Shown one piece after another: positions 7,694 to 16,044 of a DNA stretch of 64,000 nt. The first letter of the stretch is position 1, and each line of letters starts with the position of its first letter. This DNA is from Gammaproteobacteria bacterium. Lineage in GTDB: Bacteria > Pseudomonadota > Gammaproteobacteria > Chromatiales > Chromatiaceae. The stretch spans positions 1 to 64,000 of the forward strand of contig RZZN01000010.1 in the NCBI GenBank assembly GCA_009929855.1. The letters are read 5' to 3'. The translations under genes and the position numbers were made by a program. A model generated the notes under the pieces. The model searched no databases. It was not told where the DNA came from and was given only the letters and a program-made list of their open reading frames with translations.

Positions 7694-8608
7694 TCACCCA
7701 ATCAGCTTGACCAGCAAGACCAGACCCAACGCCAGCGTCAGAACACCGACCGAGAGGCGCAGCCAGGACTCGGGTAGACGCTTGACCGTCGCCGTCGCGA
7801 TCGGGACCGACAAGAGCGCGCCCGCGGCCAATGGCAGTGTCAGTGACCAGTCGATCCCACCCTTCAGAACCACATAGGCCAGCAGGCCCACGGCGCAGGT
7901 GAAGGACTCGGCCACGGAGGTGATGGCCACGGCGTGCTTGGCTGGAACGCCCGAGACGACCTGGCCCGAGGTCACCAATGGCCCGTAGCCACCACCACTC
8001 ACCCCCTTGTTGAAGGCCGCGACCAGACCGATCGCCAGGATACCGCTGGGCCGGTAACGGATCCGTCGACGTGCTGTCGCGACCGTCACCACACCCATGG
8101 TCAGGACGATCCCCGTGATCAGGATCCCGAACCAGGTCGCTGAGATCTTGATCGCGACCAGCACAGCCGCGATCGCCCCGACCGCGCTCAGTCCAGCGAG
8201 CAGTCCAAAGGTGCGACGGGCCGCAGGATCACGCATGAGGTCGATGTTACCGTCGCGATGATGCATCACGCCCGCCGCCACGCCAGTCAAGAGCTCCGAG
8301 AAGAGCACCGCCGGGACGATCTGCAGGGGCTCGAATCCCGCCAGCAGCAGCAAGGGGGTCAGTGTCGTCCCATAGCCCATGCCGAGGCTGGAATCCAGAT
8401 ACTCACAGGCCAGGGCCGTGGCAAAGACCGCGAGGATGACACTCGTCGCGAGCGAGCTCTCCGGGACCATGATCCATCCCGCATCCTGCAAGGCCCCATG
8501 CACCAGGATGAGGATCAGGGTCAAACCAACCAGCGCCACCCAAAAGTGTAGACGGCGACGATAGACATCGTAGAAGGATTCGACGGCAGAGAAGGCAGAG
8601 CGGACCAT
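7694..8608 (-). CDS. TauE/SafE-family sulfite/sulfonate exporter-like permease
   Basis: Membrane protein of 304 residues with about eight transmembrane segments in two related halves, as in the TauE/SafE (DUF81) family. Members export sulfite, sulfoacetate or related anions. The family-typical glycine-rich stretches GMGYGTTLTPLLLL and NKGVSGGGYGPLVTSGQ are present, one in each half. A frame-extending GTG exists at 8644, but ATG 8608 has GGAG about 9 bases upstream and was preferred. In a sulfur-oxidising organism sulfite export is plausible, though the substrate is inferred. Confidence 0.85.
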   Translation of the reverse strand: MVRSAFSAVESFYDVYRRRLHFWVALVGLTLILILVHGALQDAGWIMVPESSLATSVILAVFATALACEYLDSSLGMGYGTTLTPLLLLAGFEPLQIVPAVLFSELLTGVAAGVMHHRDGNIDLMRDPAARRTFGLLAGLSAVGAIAAVLVAIKISATWFGILITGIVLTMGVVTVATARRRIRYRPSGILAIGLVAAFNKGVSGGGYGPLVTSGQVVSGVPAKHAVAITSVAESFTCAVGLLAYVVLKGGIDWSLTLPLAAGALLSVPIATATVKRLPESWLRLSVGVLTLALGLVLLVKLIG

Positions 8609-8755
8609 GAGCAAGCTCCGAGTGAGGATGAAACGAGTGTGCACTCGATGAACTCATGAAGCGTGCCAGCTCCCGACGACACATCGCCGCCGGCGTCGAT
8701 TGCCATCCAGGCCTGATCCAAGCTCGTCGCAAGCGCCCTTGCCATCTGCTCTTAC

Positions 8756-8767
8756 TGATCATGATCA
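8756..8767. promoter_or_regulatory. Perfect 12-bp palindrome TGATCATGATCA
   Basis: A perfect self-complementary 12-mer in the 495-bp divergent gap (8609-9103) between the TauE-like gene and the phospholipase gene. It could be a regulator site, but short palindromes also occur by chance. Confidence 0.25.
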
Positions 8768-8852
8768 AGCACTTGCAATACCACTTTCAAGCGACCCCGC
8801 CCACCGCCAGGCTCGAGTCGCACCACACCAAACCAAAGAGGCCATTCATTTC

Positions 8853-8886
8853 ACGGAAAAGCCGTTTTATTCAACGGTATTACCGT
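8853..8886. promoter_or_regulatory. Two ACGG-N5-CCGT operators 21 bp apart
   Basis: ACGG-AAAAG-CCGT lies at 8853-8865 and ACGG-TATTA-CCGT at 8874-8886. Centre-to-centre spacing is 21 bp, two turns of DNA, so both sites face the same side. The surrounding bases are the most AT-rich in the gap. A -24/-12-like sequence (TGGCATG, then TCGA at the right spacing) begins at 8891, but the -12 half is poor. A TATACT hexamer at 9043-9048 is another possible -10. The sites lie 218 bp before the phospholipase start and 245 bp before the TauE-like start. Confidence 0.5.
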
Positions 8887-9103
8887 CTTATGGCATGCTT
8901 TTCGACAGGATGCCCAGGATCCATGCCAAGGCGCCAGTCTTGGCTCCGGTGCCCGCTCCCGCGCCCTGTGACCAGCATCTCGCCAGTGCGCGCGGCCCAG
9001 GCCAACTCCGCGACAACCGGGTGTCTGTCCTCTGGCAAGGGCTATACTGCCGAGAGGTCAGGCTGTCTCCACTTCGCAATGGCAACCATCGGGGAGAAAT
9101 GGC

Positions 9104-10222
9104 ATGGGCTCGGAAGGCAAGTTGAAGATCGGCTTGGCGTTATCTGGCGGCGGGTTCCGGGCAACGCTGTTCGGACTGGGCAGTCTCTGGCGGTTGAATG
9201 AGGCCGGGCTGCTTGGTCGGTTGAGCCGAATCACCAGTGTCTCGGGGGGCTCGATCCTGGCGGGTATCCTTGCGCATCGCTGGCGCGAGTTGAGCTTCGA
9301 GGATGGTCGCGCCAGCAACCTCGAGCAGGTCGTCGCGCGACCGGTGCGGGAGTTTTGCCGCCATACCATCGACATCGGGACCGCCCTCATGGGGCATCTC
9401 GTGCCATTCATGACAACCGGCGAGTTTCTCTCCAAACGCTACGCCAAGGACCTGTTCGGCGAGACGCTGCTGCGGGCGTTGCCGAGTCCCAAGCAAGACA
9501 CCGTGCCCGACTTCATCTTCTACGCAACCAACATGCAGACCGGGCGCAGCTTTCGTTTCCATCAGGATTACATCGCCGACTACTCCCTGGGCATCTCCTC
9601 GAGCACCCAGGTCTCGCTTGCGCATGCGGTGGCTGCCTCGAGCGCCTTCCCGCCCATCTTTTCGCCCGTGATCCTGAAAACCGAGCCCAATGCATGGGAG
9701 AAGCCAAGCCGTGATCTGCCCAACCTCGATCGATTGCGCGGACGTATCGTGCTCGCCGATGGCGGCATCTATGACAACATGGGCCTGGAAGCACTGCTCG
9801 GCAATGTGGACATCATTTTGGTCAGCGACGCGGGGGCGCCCTTCAAGATCGATGAATCCCCTTTCGAGGATGATCTGCTCCAACTCGGCAGGGTGCGTGA
9901 CATCCTCATCGACCAGACCCGCGCACTGCGCAAGCGGTGGCTGATCGCTGATTTTATCGCCAAGCGCCGACGCGGCGCCTACTGGGGGATCGCGACCAAT
10001 ATCGATGACTATGACGATCCCAATGCATTGGTGAACGACAATGCACTCACCGCGGCCTTGGAGAAAATCCCGACTCGACTGAGCCGCTTCACCGAGAGTG
10101 ATCAAGGACAGCTGATCAATTGGGGCTACGCCTTGGCTGACGTTGCCTTGCGCACGCGGGCGCGGCTCATCGAGTCGGCACCGGCCGCCGGATGGCCGGT
10201 CCCCGAATGGCCGCTGCAGTGA
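9104..10222 (+). CDS. Patatin-like phospholipase, first gene of CHAT operon
   Basis: Serine lipid acyl hydrolase of the patatin family, 372 residues, expected to cleave phospholipid acyl chains. The family signature is intact. The oxyanion-hole loop SGGGFRA is at residues 14-20. The nucleophile elbow SVSGG has Ser47. The catalytic-dyad Asp219 is in ADGGIYDN. There is no signal peptide or transmembrane helix, so it is cytosolic. GGGGAG 7 bases before ATG 9104 supports the start. The CHAT protease gene begins 10 bp after its stop, so the two are co-transcribed. Patatin enzymes act as membrane-destroying effectors in several known anti-phage systems (CapV of CBASS). A similar role here is inference. 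The Ala/Pro-rich end after about residue 355 is ordinary. Confidence 0.88.
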   Translation: MGSEGKLKIGLALSGGGFRATLFGLGSLWRLNEAGLLGRLSRITSVSGGSILAGILAHRWRELSFEDGRASNLEQVVARPVREFCRHTIDIGTALMGHLVPFMTTGEFLSKRYAKDLFGETLLRALPSPKQDTVPDFIFYATNMQTGRSFRFHQDYIADYSLGISSSTQVSLAHAVAASSAFPPIFSPVILKTEPNAWEKPSRDLPNLDRLRGRIVLADGGIYDNMGLEALLGNVDIILVSDAGAPFKIDESPFEDDLLQLGRVRDILIDQTRALRKRWLIADFIAKRRRGAYWGIATNIDDYDDPNALVNDNALTAALEKIPTRLSRFTESDQGQLINWGYALADVALRTRARLIESAPAAGWPVPEWPLQ

Positions 10223-10232
10223 GGCAACCAGC

Positions 10233-13184
10233 ATGACTGACCGACATCGTCTCGCCGCCTGGAGCTTGGAGCTCGATGACGCGCGCTTCGCGCAGACTTT
10301 CGCGGCACTGGGCGTCATCCAAGGTGCCGCCCGCCGCCGACCCGCCACGGCGAAGCGAGTGGAGGCGCTGGTCGAGGTCGAATCGGAGCACCGCTGGATC
10401 GAGCTCGCGAGCGACCTGATCACGACCATGCGTGATGATGACTCGGTCGTGGAATGGCAGATGCCTTCGCTGAAAGCGCTGGCCAGCGTTCCATCCGCGG
10501 TCGCGCTGGCCGAGGCCTGGCAGAGATCTCTCGACGCATCACCCTGGGGAACGCGTATCGCGGTCCGCGGCCAGCGCCGCGGCTGGAGCCGTTTGGTGCC
10601 GATGCTGCGCACGCTGCAGCAGCCGTCAGTGGGTGCTGGCAGCGTGTTCGTCGTCGATGTCTTCGCCGCCGACGGGCGGATCGACTGGCAGCTCCCATTC
10701 CATTTCTCGGTCTTGCCGGGCGATCCACTGGCCGAAGCCTTTTCGGGCTTCCAGGCCAACTGGCGAGAGCCTTGGCCCTATCGCTTCACGGTGGCAGACC
10801 GGATGCAGCCGCGCGTGGAGATACTGGTCTGCCTGGGCGGACTCCGACAGGTGACGGCCCGACTACTGACGAAGGGATCGCCAAGCCGGGCAGCAGTGGC
10901 GCTGCTCTTGGACGACATGAAGACCGATAGCCAAGAGGTAGAGGACCTGACCCGCCTCCTGGCCCGTGAGCTGTCAGCGGAGGGCGTGGTGTGCGTGAGA
11001 CCCACGAACGGCACCAGCCTGGACTGGGCGATGCAGGCCCTGGTGCGCCTCGGCGACGAGCTGACCCACAACCGCCCGCTCGATATGGCGCTGCACCAGG
11101 TTTTCGGCCAGGAGGTCATTGCCATTCTGAGCCGGGATCTATTGCGGCTGAGCCATCTTTCGCATGCGGCAACGCGGCTGAGCGGGGATCTGCGGACACT
11201 CTCGCCCGATGCATGGCTCGCGGTGAGCGAGCGCTCACTGCACCAGCTGATCGGCACGCCAGATGTTGTGGATCGGTTGGAGATGGTGTCACCGCAGGCT
11301 CTGGACGGTGGCTGGGGCTCAGAGGCCGCCACGGGGCGCGACGAACCCCTGCGCCGCGTGCCAACAAAGCTGCTGGCTCGAGGCATCGCCAACACCAGTG
11401 AGAGCTACCGCTACTTCCGCGAATCCGACGAGGCCTCCTCCCTGACCGAGGTGATGAACGAGCTGAAGGGGCTCGAGTCCGCCCGCGCGGCCGAGCAACC
11501 CGAAACGCGCTACATCCAGCATAGCTTCTGGCGCAAGACAGCGGGCCAGCTCGTCGAGGAGCGGCGGCGGATGACAGTGGGTGTAGCAGTCTTGCTGCGG
11601 GTGCGGATCGGCCCGCCGGAGGCGCACTGGCAGGCAGCCCCAGAGCCCTTCCCGGCGCATGAGCTACCACCCACGCGGCGGCGCCATCGGCTGCAAATAG
11701 TGTTCCACGAGCCAAACCAGCTCGATGAACCGATGGTCAGCGAGCTGATGCTGCCCAGGGTTGGACCAAGCTCAGTGGCCGAGCTGGTCTTCACACCCCG
11801 CAAGCGGGCGCCATTCGAAGGCCGGATCACCTTGCTGCACCGTGGCCGTGTCCTACAGACGGTGCTGCTGTTTGCCCAGGTTGCACTTCCCGACGAGCCC
11901 CTCCGCGGTGATGAAGCCATCACCCAGCAGATCGAAGCGCGTGTGCGCGAGCATTGGAGCGATCTCGGCACGCGGCGCCGGTTCGATGCGTCGTTCGTCC
12001 TCAACCACAATAGCGACAATCGTCCGCTGCTGACCGGCGTCTCGGGCAAGCGCGCCTGGGTCACCGATCTCAGCGGGATCGAGGAAACCGTCGGCACCAT
12101 CAACCAGCTCCTGACGGATGTCGCGCGCAGCGTGCCAGACTATAGCGAGGGTCTGACCAAGGGTGACAACCTGCGGCTGTTCTACACGCTGGCTCGGCTC
12201 GGGGCCGACCTCTATTCGGCGCTGGTGATGGATCAGCTGCAGCCACTGCGCGAGGGGGGCATGGATGTGGAGGAGGCCACTCATCTGCAGATCATCAGCA
12301 CTCGCGCCGACGCTGTGGTGCCGTTCGAGCTGATCTACCAGTATGAGCCACCGGACGATGAGTGCAGCGTCAAGCTTTGCCCCAACGCGCTCGAGGCACT
12401 GGCCTCAGGTGCCTGCCCCAGCGATTGCGACGGACAGAGAGCGCCGCGTCGGCACGTCTGTCCGATGGGTTTCTGGAGTCTGCGCAAGGTGATCGAGCGC
12501 CATCTTTACAACCCGGCAATCGCCAAGCCCAGCGAAGCGGAGGTGATCGTCCAGGCCGAGCCCGCGGGCAACCGTGTGCGGCTCCAGCTGGACCAGGCCG
12601 CCTTGGTCGGCTACAGCATCGAGCTGACGCAGGAGGAGGTCAGTCCGATCATCCGAATCTTGCAGGGGCATCTCGATGGGCCGGTACGGGAGGTGAAGGA
12701 CTGGGATGAGTGGAAAGCGGCCGTCTCAGGCAGCCACCCGACCCTGCTGGTCGCCTTTCCGCACAACACCGGGGACAAACAGGATATTGCCTTGGAGATC
12801 GGCGGAAAACCGTTCAAGACACTGCGTCTACCACGCGAATACGTGCATCTCGAGGGTCCCTACCCACTGGTGATGCTGCTCGGTTGCGACGTCGCCAGCA
12901 CGGCCCAGCAGTATGCCAGCCATATCCGCTATTTCAGGCAGGCCGGGGCGGCAGCGATCGTCTCGACCATCGCCACGGTGTTCGGCCCGCATGCGGTGAA
13001 GGTTGGTGAGGCCCTGCTGGCCGGCTTGTTGGCCAGTCGTGCGCGGGACCGTGCTCGGCCTGATCTCGATCGACAGCCGTGCCTTGGCGAGGTCTTGCGC
13101 GAGGTCAAGCGCAAGGCGCTGTTGGAGAGCCTGCCGATGGCGCTATGCATCGTCGCCTTTGGCGATGCGGACTGGCGGCTTTGA
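10233..13184 (+). CDS. CHAT-domain (caspase-like) protease, 983 aa
   Basis: The C-terminal about 200 residues match the CHAT peptidase domain of clan CD. The catalytic His844 lies in LLVAFPHNTG, and Cys885 in VMLLGCDVAST at the end of a beta strand. An AGAAAIVSTIATV strand follows, as in CHAT proteins. Just before it are five cysteines (711, 716, 728, 732, 743) and the CPMGFWSLRKVIERH motif, possibly a zinc site. Residues 1-about 650 contain no family I recognise: a mixed alpha/beta N-terminus and a likely beta-sandwich around 480-600. They may be sensor or docking regions. No TPR repeats are evident. ATG 10233 follows TGAGG at a good distance. The gene is tightly coupled to the phospholipase before and the MBL hydrolase after. 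Related CHAT proteases activate gasdermins or act in type III-E CRISPR. Confidence 0.85.
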   Translation: MTDRHRLAAWSLELDDARFAQTFAALGVIQGAARRRPATAKRVEALVEVESEHRWIELASDLITTMRDDDSVVEWQMPSLKALASVPSAVALAEAWQRSLDASPWGTRIAVRGQRRGWSRLVPMLRTLQQPSVGAGSVFVVDVFAADGRIDWQLPFHFSVLPGDPLAEAFSGFQANWREPWPYRFTVADRMQPRVEILVCLGGLRQVTARLLTKGSPSRAAVALLLDDMKTDSQEVEDLTRLLARELSAEGVVCVRPTNGTSLDWAMQALVRLGDELTHNRPLDMALHQVFGQEVIAILSRDLLRLSHLSHAATRLSGDLRTLSPDAWLAVSERSLHQLIGTPDVVDRLEMVSPQALDGGWGSEAATGRDEPLRRVPTKLLARGIANTSESYRYFRESDEASSLTEVMNELKGLESARAAEQPETRYIQHSFWRKTAGQLVEERRRMTVGVAVLLRVRIGPPEAHWQAAPEPFPAHELPPTRRRHRLQIVFHEPNQLDEPMVSELMLPRVGPSSVAELVFTPRKRAPFEGRITLLHRGRVLQTVLLFAQVALPDEPLRGDEAITQQIEARVREHWSDLGTRRRFDASFVLNHNSDNRPLLTGVSGKRAWVTDLSGIEETVGTINQLLTDVARSVPDYSEGLTKGDNLRLFYTLARLGADLYSALVMDQLQPLREGGMDVEEATHLQIISTRADAVVPFELIYQYEPPDDECSVKLCPNALEALASGACPSDCDGQRAPRRHVCPMGFWSLRKVIERHLYNPAIAKPSEAEVIVQAEPAGNRVRLQLDQAALVGYSIELTQEEVSPIIRILQGHLDGPVREVKDWDEWKAAVSGSHPTLLVAFPHNTGDKQDIALEIGGKPFKTLRLPREYVHLEGPYPLVMLLGCDVASTAQQYASHIRYFRQAGAAAIVSTIATVFGPHAVKVGEALLAGLLASRARDRARPDLDRQPCLGEVLREVKRKALLESLPMALCIVAFGDADWRL

Positions 13185-13199
13185 GTGGACATTCCGACC

Positions 13200-14315
13200 A
13201 TGCGTACCGAGCAATTCTTTCGCATCGAGATGCTGCCGGCCTATCATGGCGACTGCCTGATCGTAGAGTACGGCGATGCCTCACGCACCCGGCGCCTACT
13301 CATCGACGGCGGCCCAATCGCCACCTATCGTCATTTGGAGACCCGTCTGAACGCGCTTCCGCAAGGGGATCGGCGCTTCGAGCTGGTGGTGATGAGTCAT
13401 GTGGATGCCGACCACATCGAGGGCGTCATTCGGCTGTTCGCCAATCACCCCGTCCCCATCCGCGTGATCGATATCTGGTTCAATGGCTGGAGTCATCTGC
13501 AGCCTGGCGGTCGGGTCTTGGGCGGCAAGCAAGGCGAATTCCTGAGTGCGCTGATCGTCCGTCGCTTTCAGCCGGGTCAATGGAACCATGCCTTCGCAGG
13601 CCAGGCCGTCGTCGTCGCCGATGAGGGGCCACTGCCGGAATGGACCCTGGTAGACGAGGATGGTATGAGATTGACCCTGCTCTCGCCGACGCGCGGCAAG
13701 CTGGACAAGCTGCGGGAGAAATGGAAGAAGGACCTGGGCCCAAAGGTCACACCCGGCGACCTCGACGCCGCCTGGAGCAGCCTGGCGGCGCGCAAGGCAT
13801 ATCGTCCCGGTCAAGGGTTGCTCGGTGCCAACTCCATGCTCGATGCCCTGTTGGAGCGCCAGCTCAAGATCGATGATGCCGCCGCGAATGGCAGCTCCAT
13901 CGCCTTCCTGGCCGAGTACGGCGGCAAATCATGCCTCTTCCTGGCCGATGCGCACCAGGATGTGATCACTGCATCGCTCGAGCGCCTGCTGGCACAGCGG
14001 GGCGAGCCGATCCTGAAGGTCGATGCAGTGAAGGTCGCCCATCACGGTAGCGCGGGGAACATCAGCGATGCGCTGCTCACCTTGATCGATAGCCCGCGCT
14101 TCCTGATCAGCACCAATGGCGACAAGTTCGCCCACCCCGACGCCGAAGCCGTGCACCGCATCATTACCCGCTCGGTGCATCAGCCACCCACGCTGTGCTT
14201 CAATTACGACAGCGACTCGACCCGTCCCTGGGCCTCACTCGACAAGCAGGCCGAGCTGGGTTATCGCGCCGAGTACAACCTGGTCCCGGATCAGCCCTAT
14301 GTCGTCGAGCTTTGA
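13200..14315 (+). CDS. MBL-fold metallohydrolase of the CHAT operon
   Basis: Metallo-beta-lactamase-fold protein of the ComEC/Rec2-like group, 371 residues from ATG 13200. The first strand pair PAYHGDCLIVEYGD and LLIDGGP is typical of the group. The metal motif SHVDADH gives His67, Asp69, Asp71 and His72. Later ligands are in LFLADAH and VAHHGS. Substrates of this group are nucleic acids or small phosphorylated molecules, so it could be a nuclease. No signal peptide or membrane segment. A GTG at 13185, directly after the CHAT stop codon, is an alternative start. The absence of a gap shows translational coupling with the protease gene. Confidence 0.87.
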   Translation: MRTEQFFRIEMLPAYHGDCLIVEYGDASRTRRLLIDGGPIATYRHLETRLNALPQGDRRFELVVMSHVDADHIEGVIRLFANHPVPIRVIDIWFNGWSHLQPGGRVLGGKQGEFLSALIVRRFQPGQWNHAFAGQAVVVADEGPLPEWTLVDEDGMRLTLLSPTRGKLDKLREKWKKDLGPKVTPGDLDAAWSSLAARKAYRPGQGLLGANSMLDALLERQLKIDDAAANGSSIAFLAEYGGKSCLFLADAHQDVITASLERLLAQRGEPILKVDAVKVAHHGSAGNISDALLTLIDSPRFLISTNGDKFAHPDAEAVHRIITRSVHQPPTLCFNYDSDSTRPWASLDKQAELGYRAEYNLVPDQPYVVEL

Positions 14316-14366
14316 GCACACACCCACTCCTCCCAGTCGCTGGAGCAGGGGTGCGACCACGAAGCC

Positions 14367-15923
14367 ATGACTCATTTCACCCCACTGCTCCTCGAGATCT
14401 GGCGCCTCGGCGCCATCCGCCGTCGCCTCGACGAGGCGATCCCCGGCATCGCCGAGGTGATCCGCCGACGCCTGCCATTCGATCGTCTGCTGATCCTGAG
14501 CCTGGACCCAGAGCGCGCCTGCTTGCGCACGGCCGCTCGGATCGGTGGCGATGCAATGTGCCGCGGTGAGCCGATGCCGGTATCCGGACTCGCTCGGGAC
14601 ACCTTGTTGCGCTGGTGTCTGACTGAAGGCTCGACCCGCGGCCCTGCCGAGACGATCGGCCAAGCCGTGCCCGGGCTGCTGCCAGCGGATTGGCGGGGCG
14701 ACACCCTGGCGACCGGGCTCGCGATCGAGGATGAGCCGCTCGGCGCCCTGATCCTGGGTGCCGACCTACCCGGAACCTTTCAGCCCGAGCACGAGCCACT
14801 GACGATCGCGCTGCGCGAGCCGATCGCCGTGACCTTGCGCAACGACCAGCAGCTGCGTGAGCTGATCACGCTGCGTGAAGCCGCGGAGGCGGATCGTCGC
14901 TCATTGTTGAGCCGTCTCGGACGACAGGACATCGCCGACACACTGATCGGCGCGGGAAGCGGACTCAAGGAGGTCATGCGGGGCGTCGAGCTGGTCGCCC
15001 GCTCCAACGCTCCGGTCTTGATCCTCGGCGAGACCGGCTCAGGCAAGGAGGTGATCGCTCGGGCCATCCATGCCGGCTCGGAGCGGTCCAGTGGTCCCTT
15101 TCTACGGGTCAACTGCGGTGCGATCCCGGCCGAGTTGGTCGACTCCGAGCTGTTCGGTCATGAGCGCGGCAGCTTCACGGGCGCGGCCACGCGTCGTCAA
15201 GGCTGGTTCGAGCGCGCCGACGGGGGAACGCTCTTTCTCGATGAGATCGGCGAGCTGACCCCGGCGGTACAGGTGCGCCTGCTGCGGATCCTCCAGGACG
15301 GGACCTTCCAACGGGTCGGCGGCCAACAGGAGCTGCGTGTCGAGGTCCGGGTCGTCGCGGCGACCCATCGTGACCTGCGGGCGATGGTCCAGGATGGCCA
15401 CTTCCGCGAGGATCTCTGGTATCGGATCAACGTCTTCCCGATCCAGCTCCCGGCGCTGCGCGAGCGTCCCCAGGACATCCCGGCCATGGCCACCCACTTT
15501 GCGCTGCGCGCGGCCGAGCGACTCGGCCTGACACCGCGGCTGCCCACGCCCGAGCAGACGGGCCGTCTCATCGACTATCCCTGGCCCGGCAACGTCCGCG
15601 AGCTTGCCGCCGTCATCGAGCGCGCGGCCATTCTCGGCGATGGGCGAAGCCTGGCGATCGAGCGCGCGCTCGGGACCGACCCAATCAGCCCCGCGCCAGC
15701 CGCGCGCGCGCCCTCACCGGTGCCAGCGATGGAGATCGAGCCGCTCGCGACGATCAACCGGCGCCACATCGAGCGCGCGCTCATCAAGACATTCGGACGA
15801 ATCGAAGGACCCTTTGGCGCCGCCCGTCTGCTTGGCATCAATCCGGAGACACTGCGCGGGCGCATGCGCAAGCTCGGCATCGACCCACGCGGGTTTCGTG
15901 GCCGCGCAAGCGCTCCCCAGTGA
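14367..15923 (+). CDS. Sigma-54-dependent activator with N-terminal GAF-like domain
   Basis: Enhancer-binding protein of the NorR/FhlA type, 518 residues. An N-terminal GAF-like sensory domain (about 15-165) is followed by a AAA+ domain. The Walker A is GETGSGKE, and the sigma-54 contact loop reads GSFTGA instead of the usual GAFTGA. The Walker B is GGTLFLDEIGEL, and the arginine-finger region VAATHRDL is present. A Fis-type HTH ends the protein (ERALIKTFGRIEGPFGAARL region). It starts 51 bp after the MBL gene on the same strand and could be the last gene of that operon or an independent unit. Its ligand and targets are unknown. The only sigma-54-like promoter I noticed nearby (8891) is weak. 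Confidence 0.88.
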   Translation: MTHFTPLLLEIWRLGAIRRRLDEAIPGIAEVIRRRLPFDRLLILSLDPERACLRTAARIGGDAMCRGEPMPVSGLARDTLLRWCLTEGSTRGPAETIGQAVPGLLPADWRGDTLATGLAIEDEPLGALILGADLPGTFQPEHEPLTIALREPIAVTLRNDQQLRELITLREAAEADRRSLLSRLGRQDIADTLIGAGSGLKEVMRGVELVARSNAPVLILGETGSGKEVIARAIHAGSERSSGPFLRVNCGAIPAELVDSELFGHERGSFTGAATRRQGWFERADGGTLFLDEIGELTPAVQVRLLRILQDGTFQRVGGQQELRVEVRVVAATHRDLRAMVQDGHFREDLWYRINVFPIQLPALRERPQDIPAMATHFALRAAERLGLTPRLPTPEQTGRLIDYPWPGNVRELAAVIERAAILGDGRSLAIERALGTDPISPAPAARAPSPVPAMEIEPLATINRRHIERALIKTFGRIEGPFGAARLLGINPETLRGRMRKLGIDPRGFRGRASAPQ

Positions 15924-15964
15924 ATCGGCTCGACCCTGGCAACGGCCTGCCTCGAGGGTCTCGC

Positions 15965-15996
15965 CCGCGCGCCTCCACCACCGCGCAGGCGCGCGG
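15965..15996. terminator. 10-bp stem hairpin between convergent genes
   Basis: CCGCGCGCCT (15965-15974) and AGGCGCGCGG (15987-15996) are exactly complementary, with a 12-nt loop. It lies between the activator and the convergent DUF533 gene and could act in both directions. No T-tract. Confidence 0.5.
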
Positions 15997-16044
15997 CCAA
16001 GGACCATCAGGCTCGACCGCCGCGGGTGTCCGCAGGGTCGCGGC

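Noticed and set aside
8656..9201. 181-codon plus-strand frame before the phospholipase
   Set aside because: It overlaps the phospholipase start out of frame, has no recognisable domain and runs through the operator sites.
9140..10759. 539-codon minus-strand frame opposite the phospholipase and CHAT genes
   Set aside because: Spans two genes with real motifs on the other strand; composition is that of a codon-position shadow.
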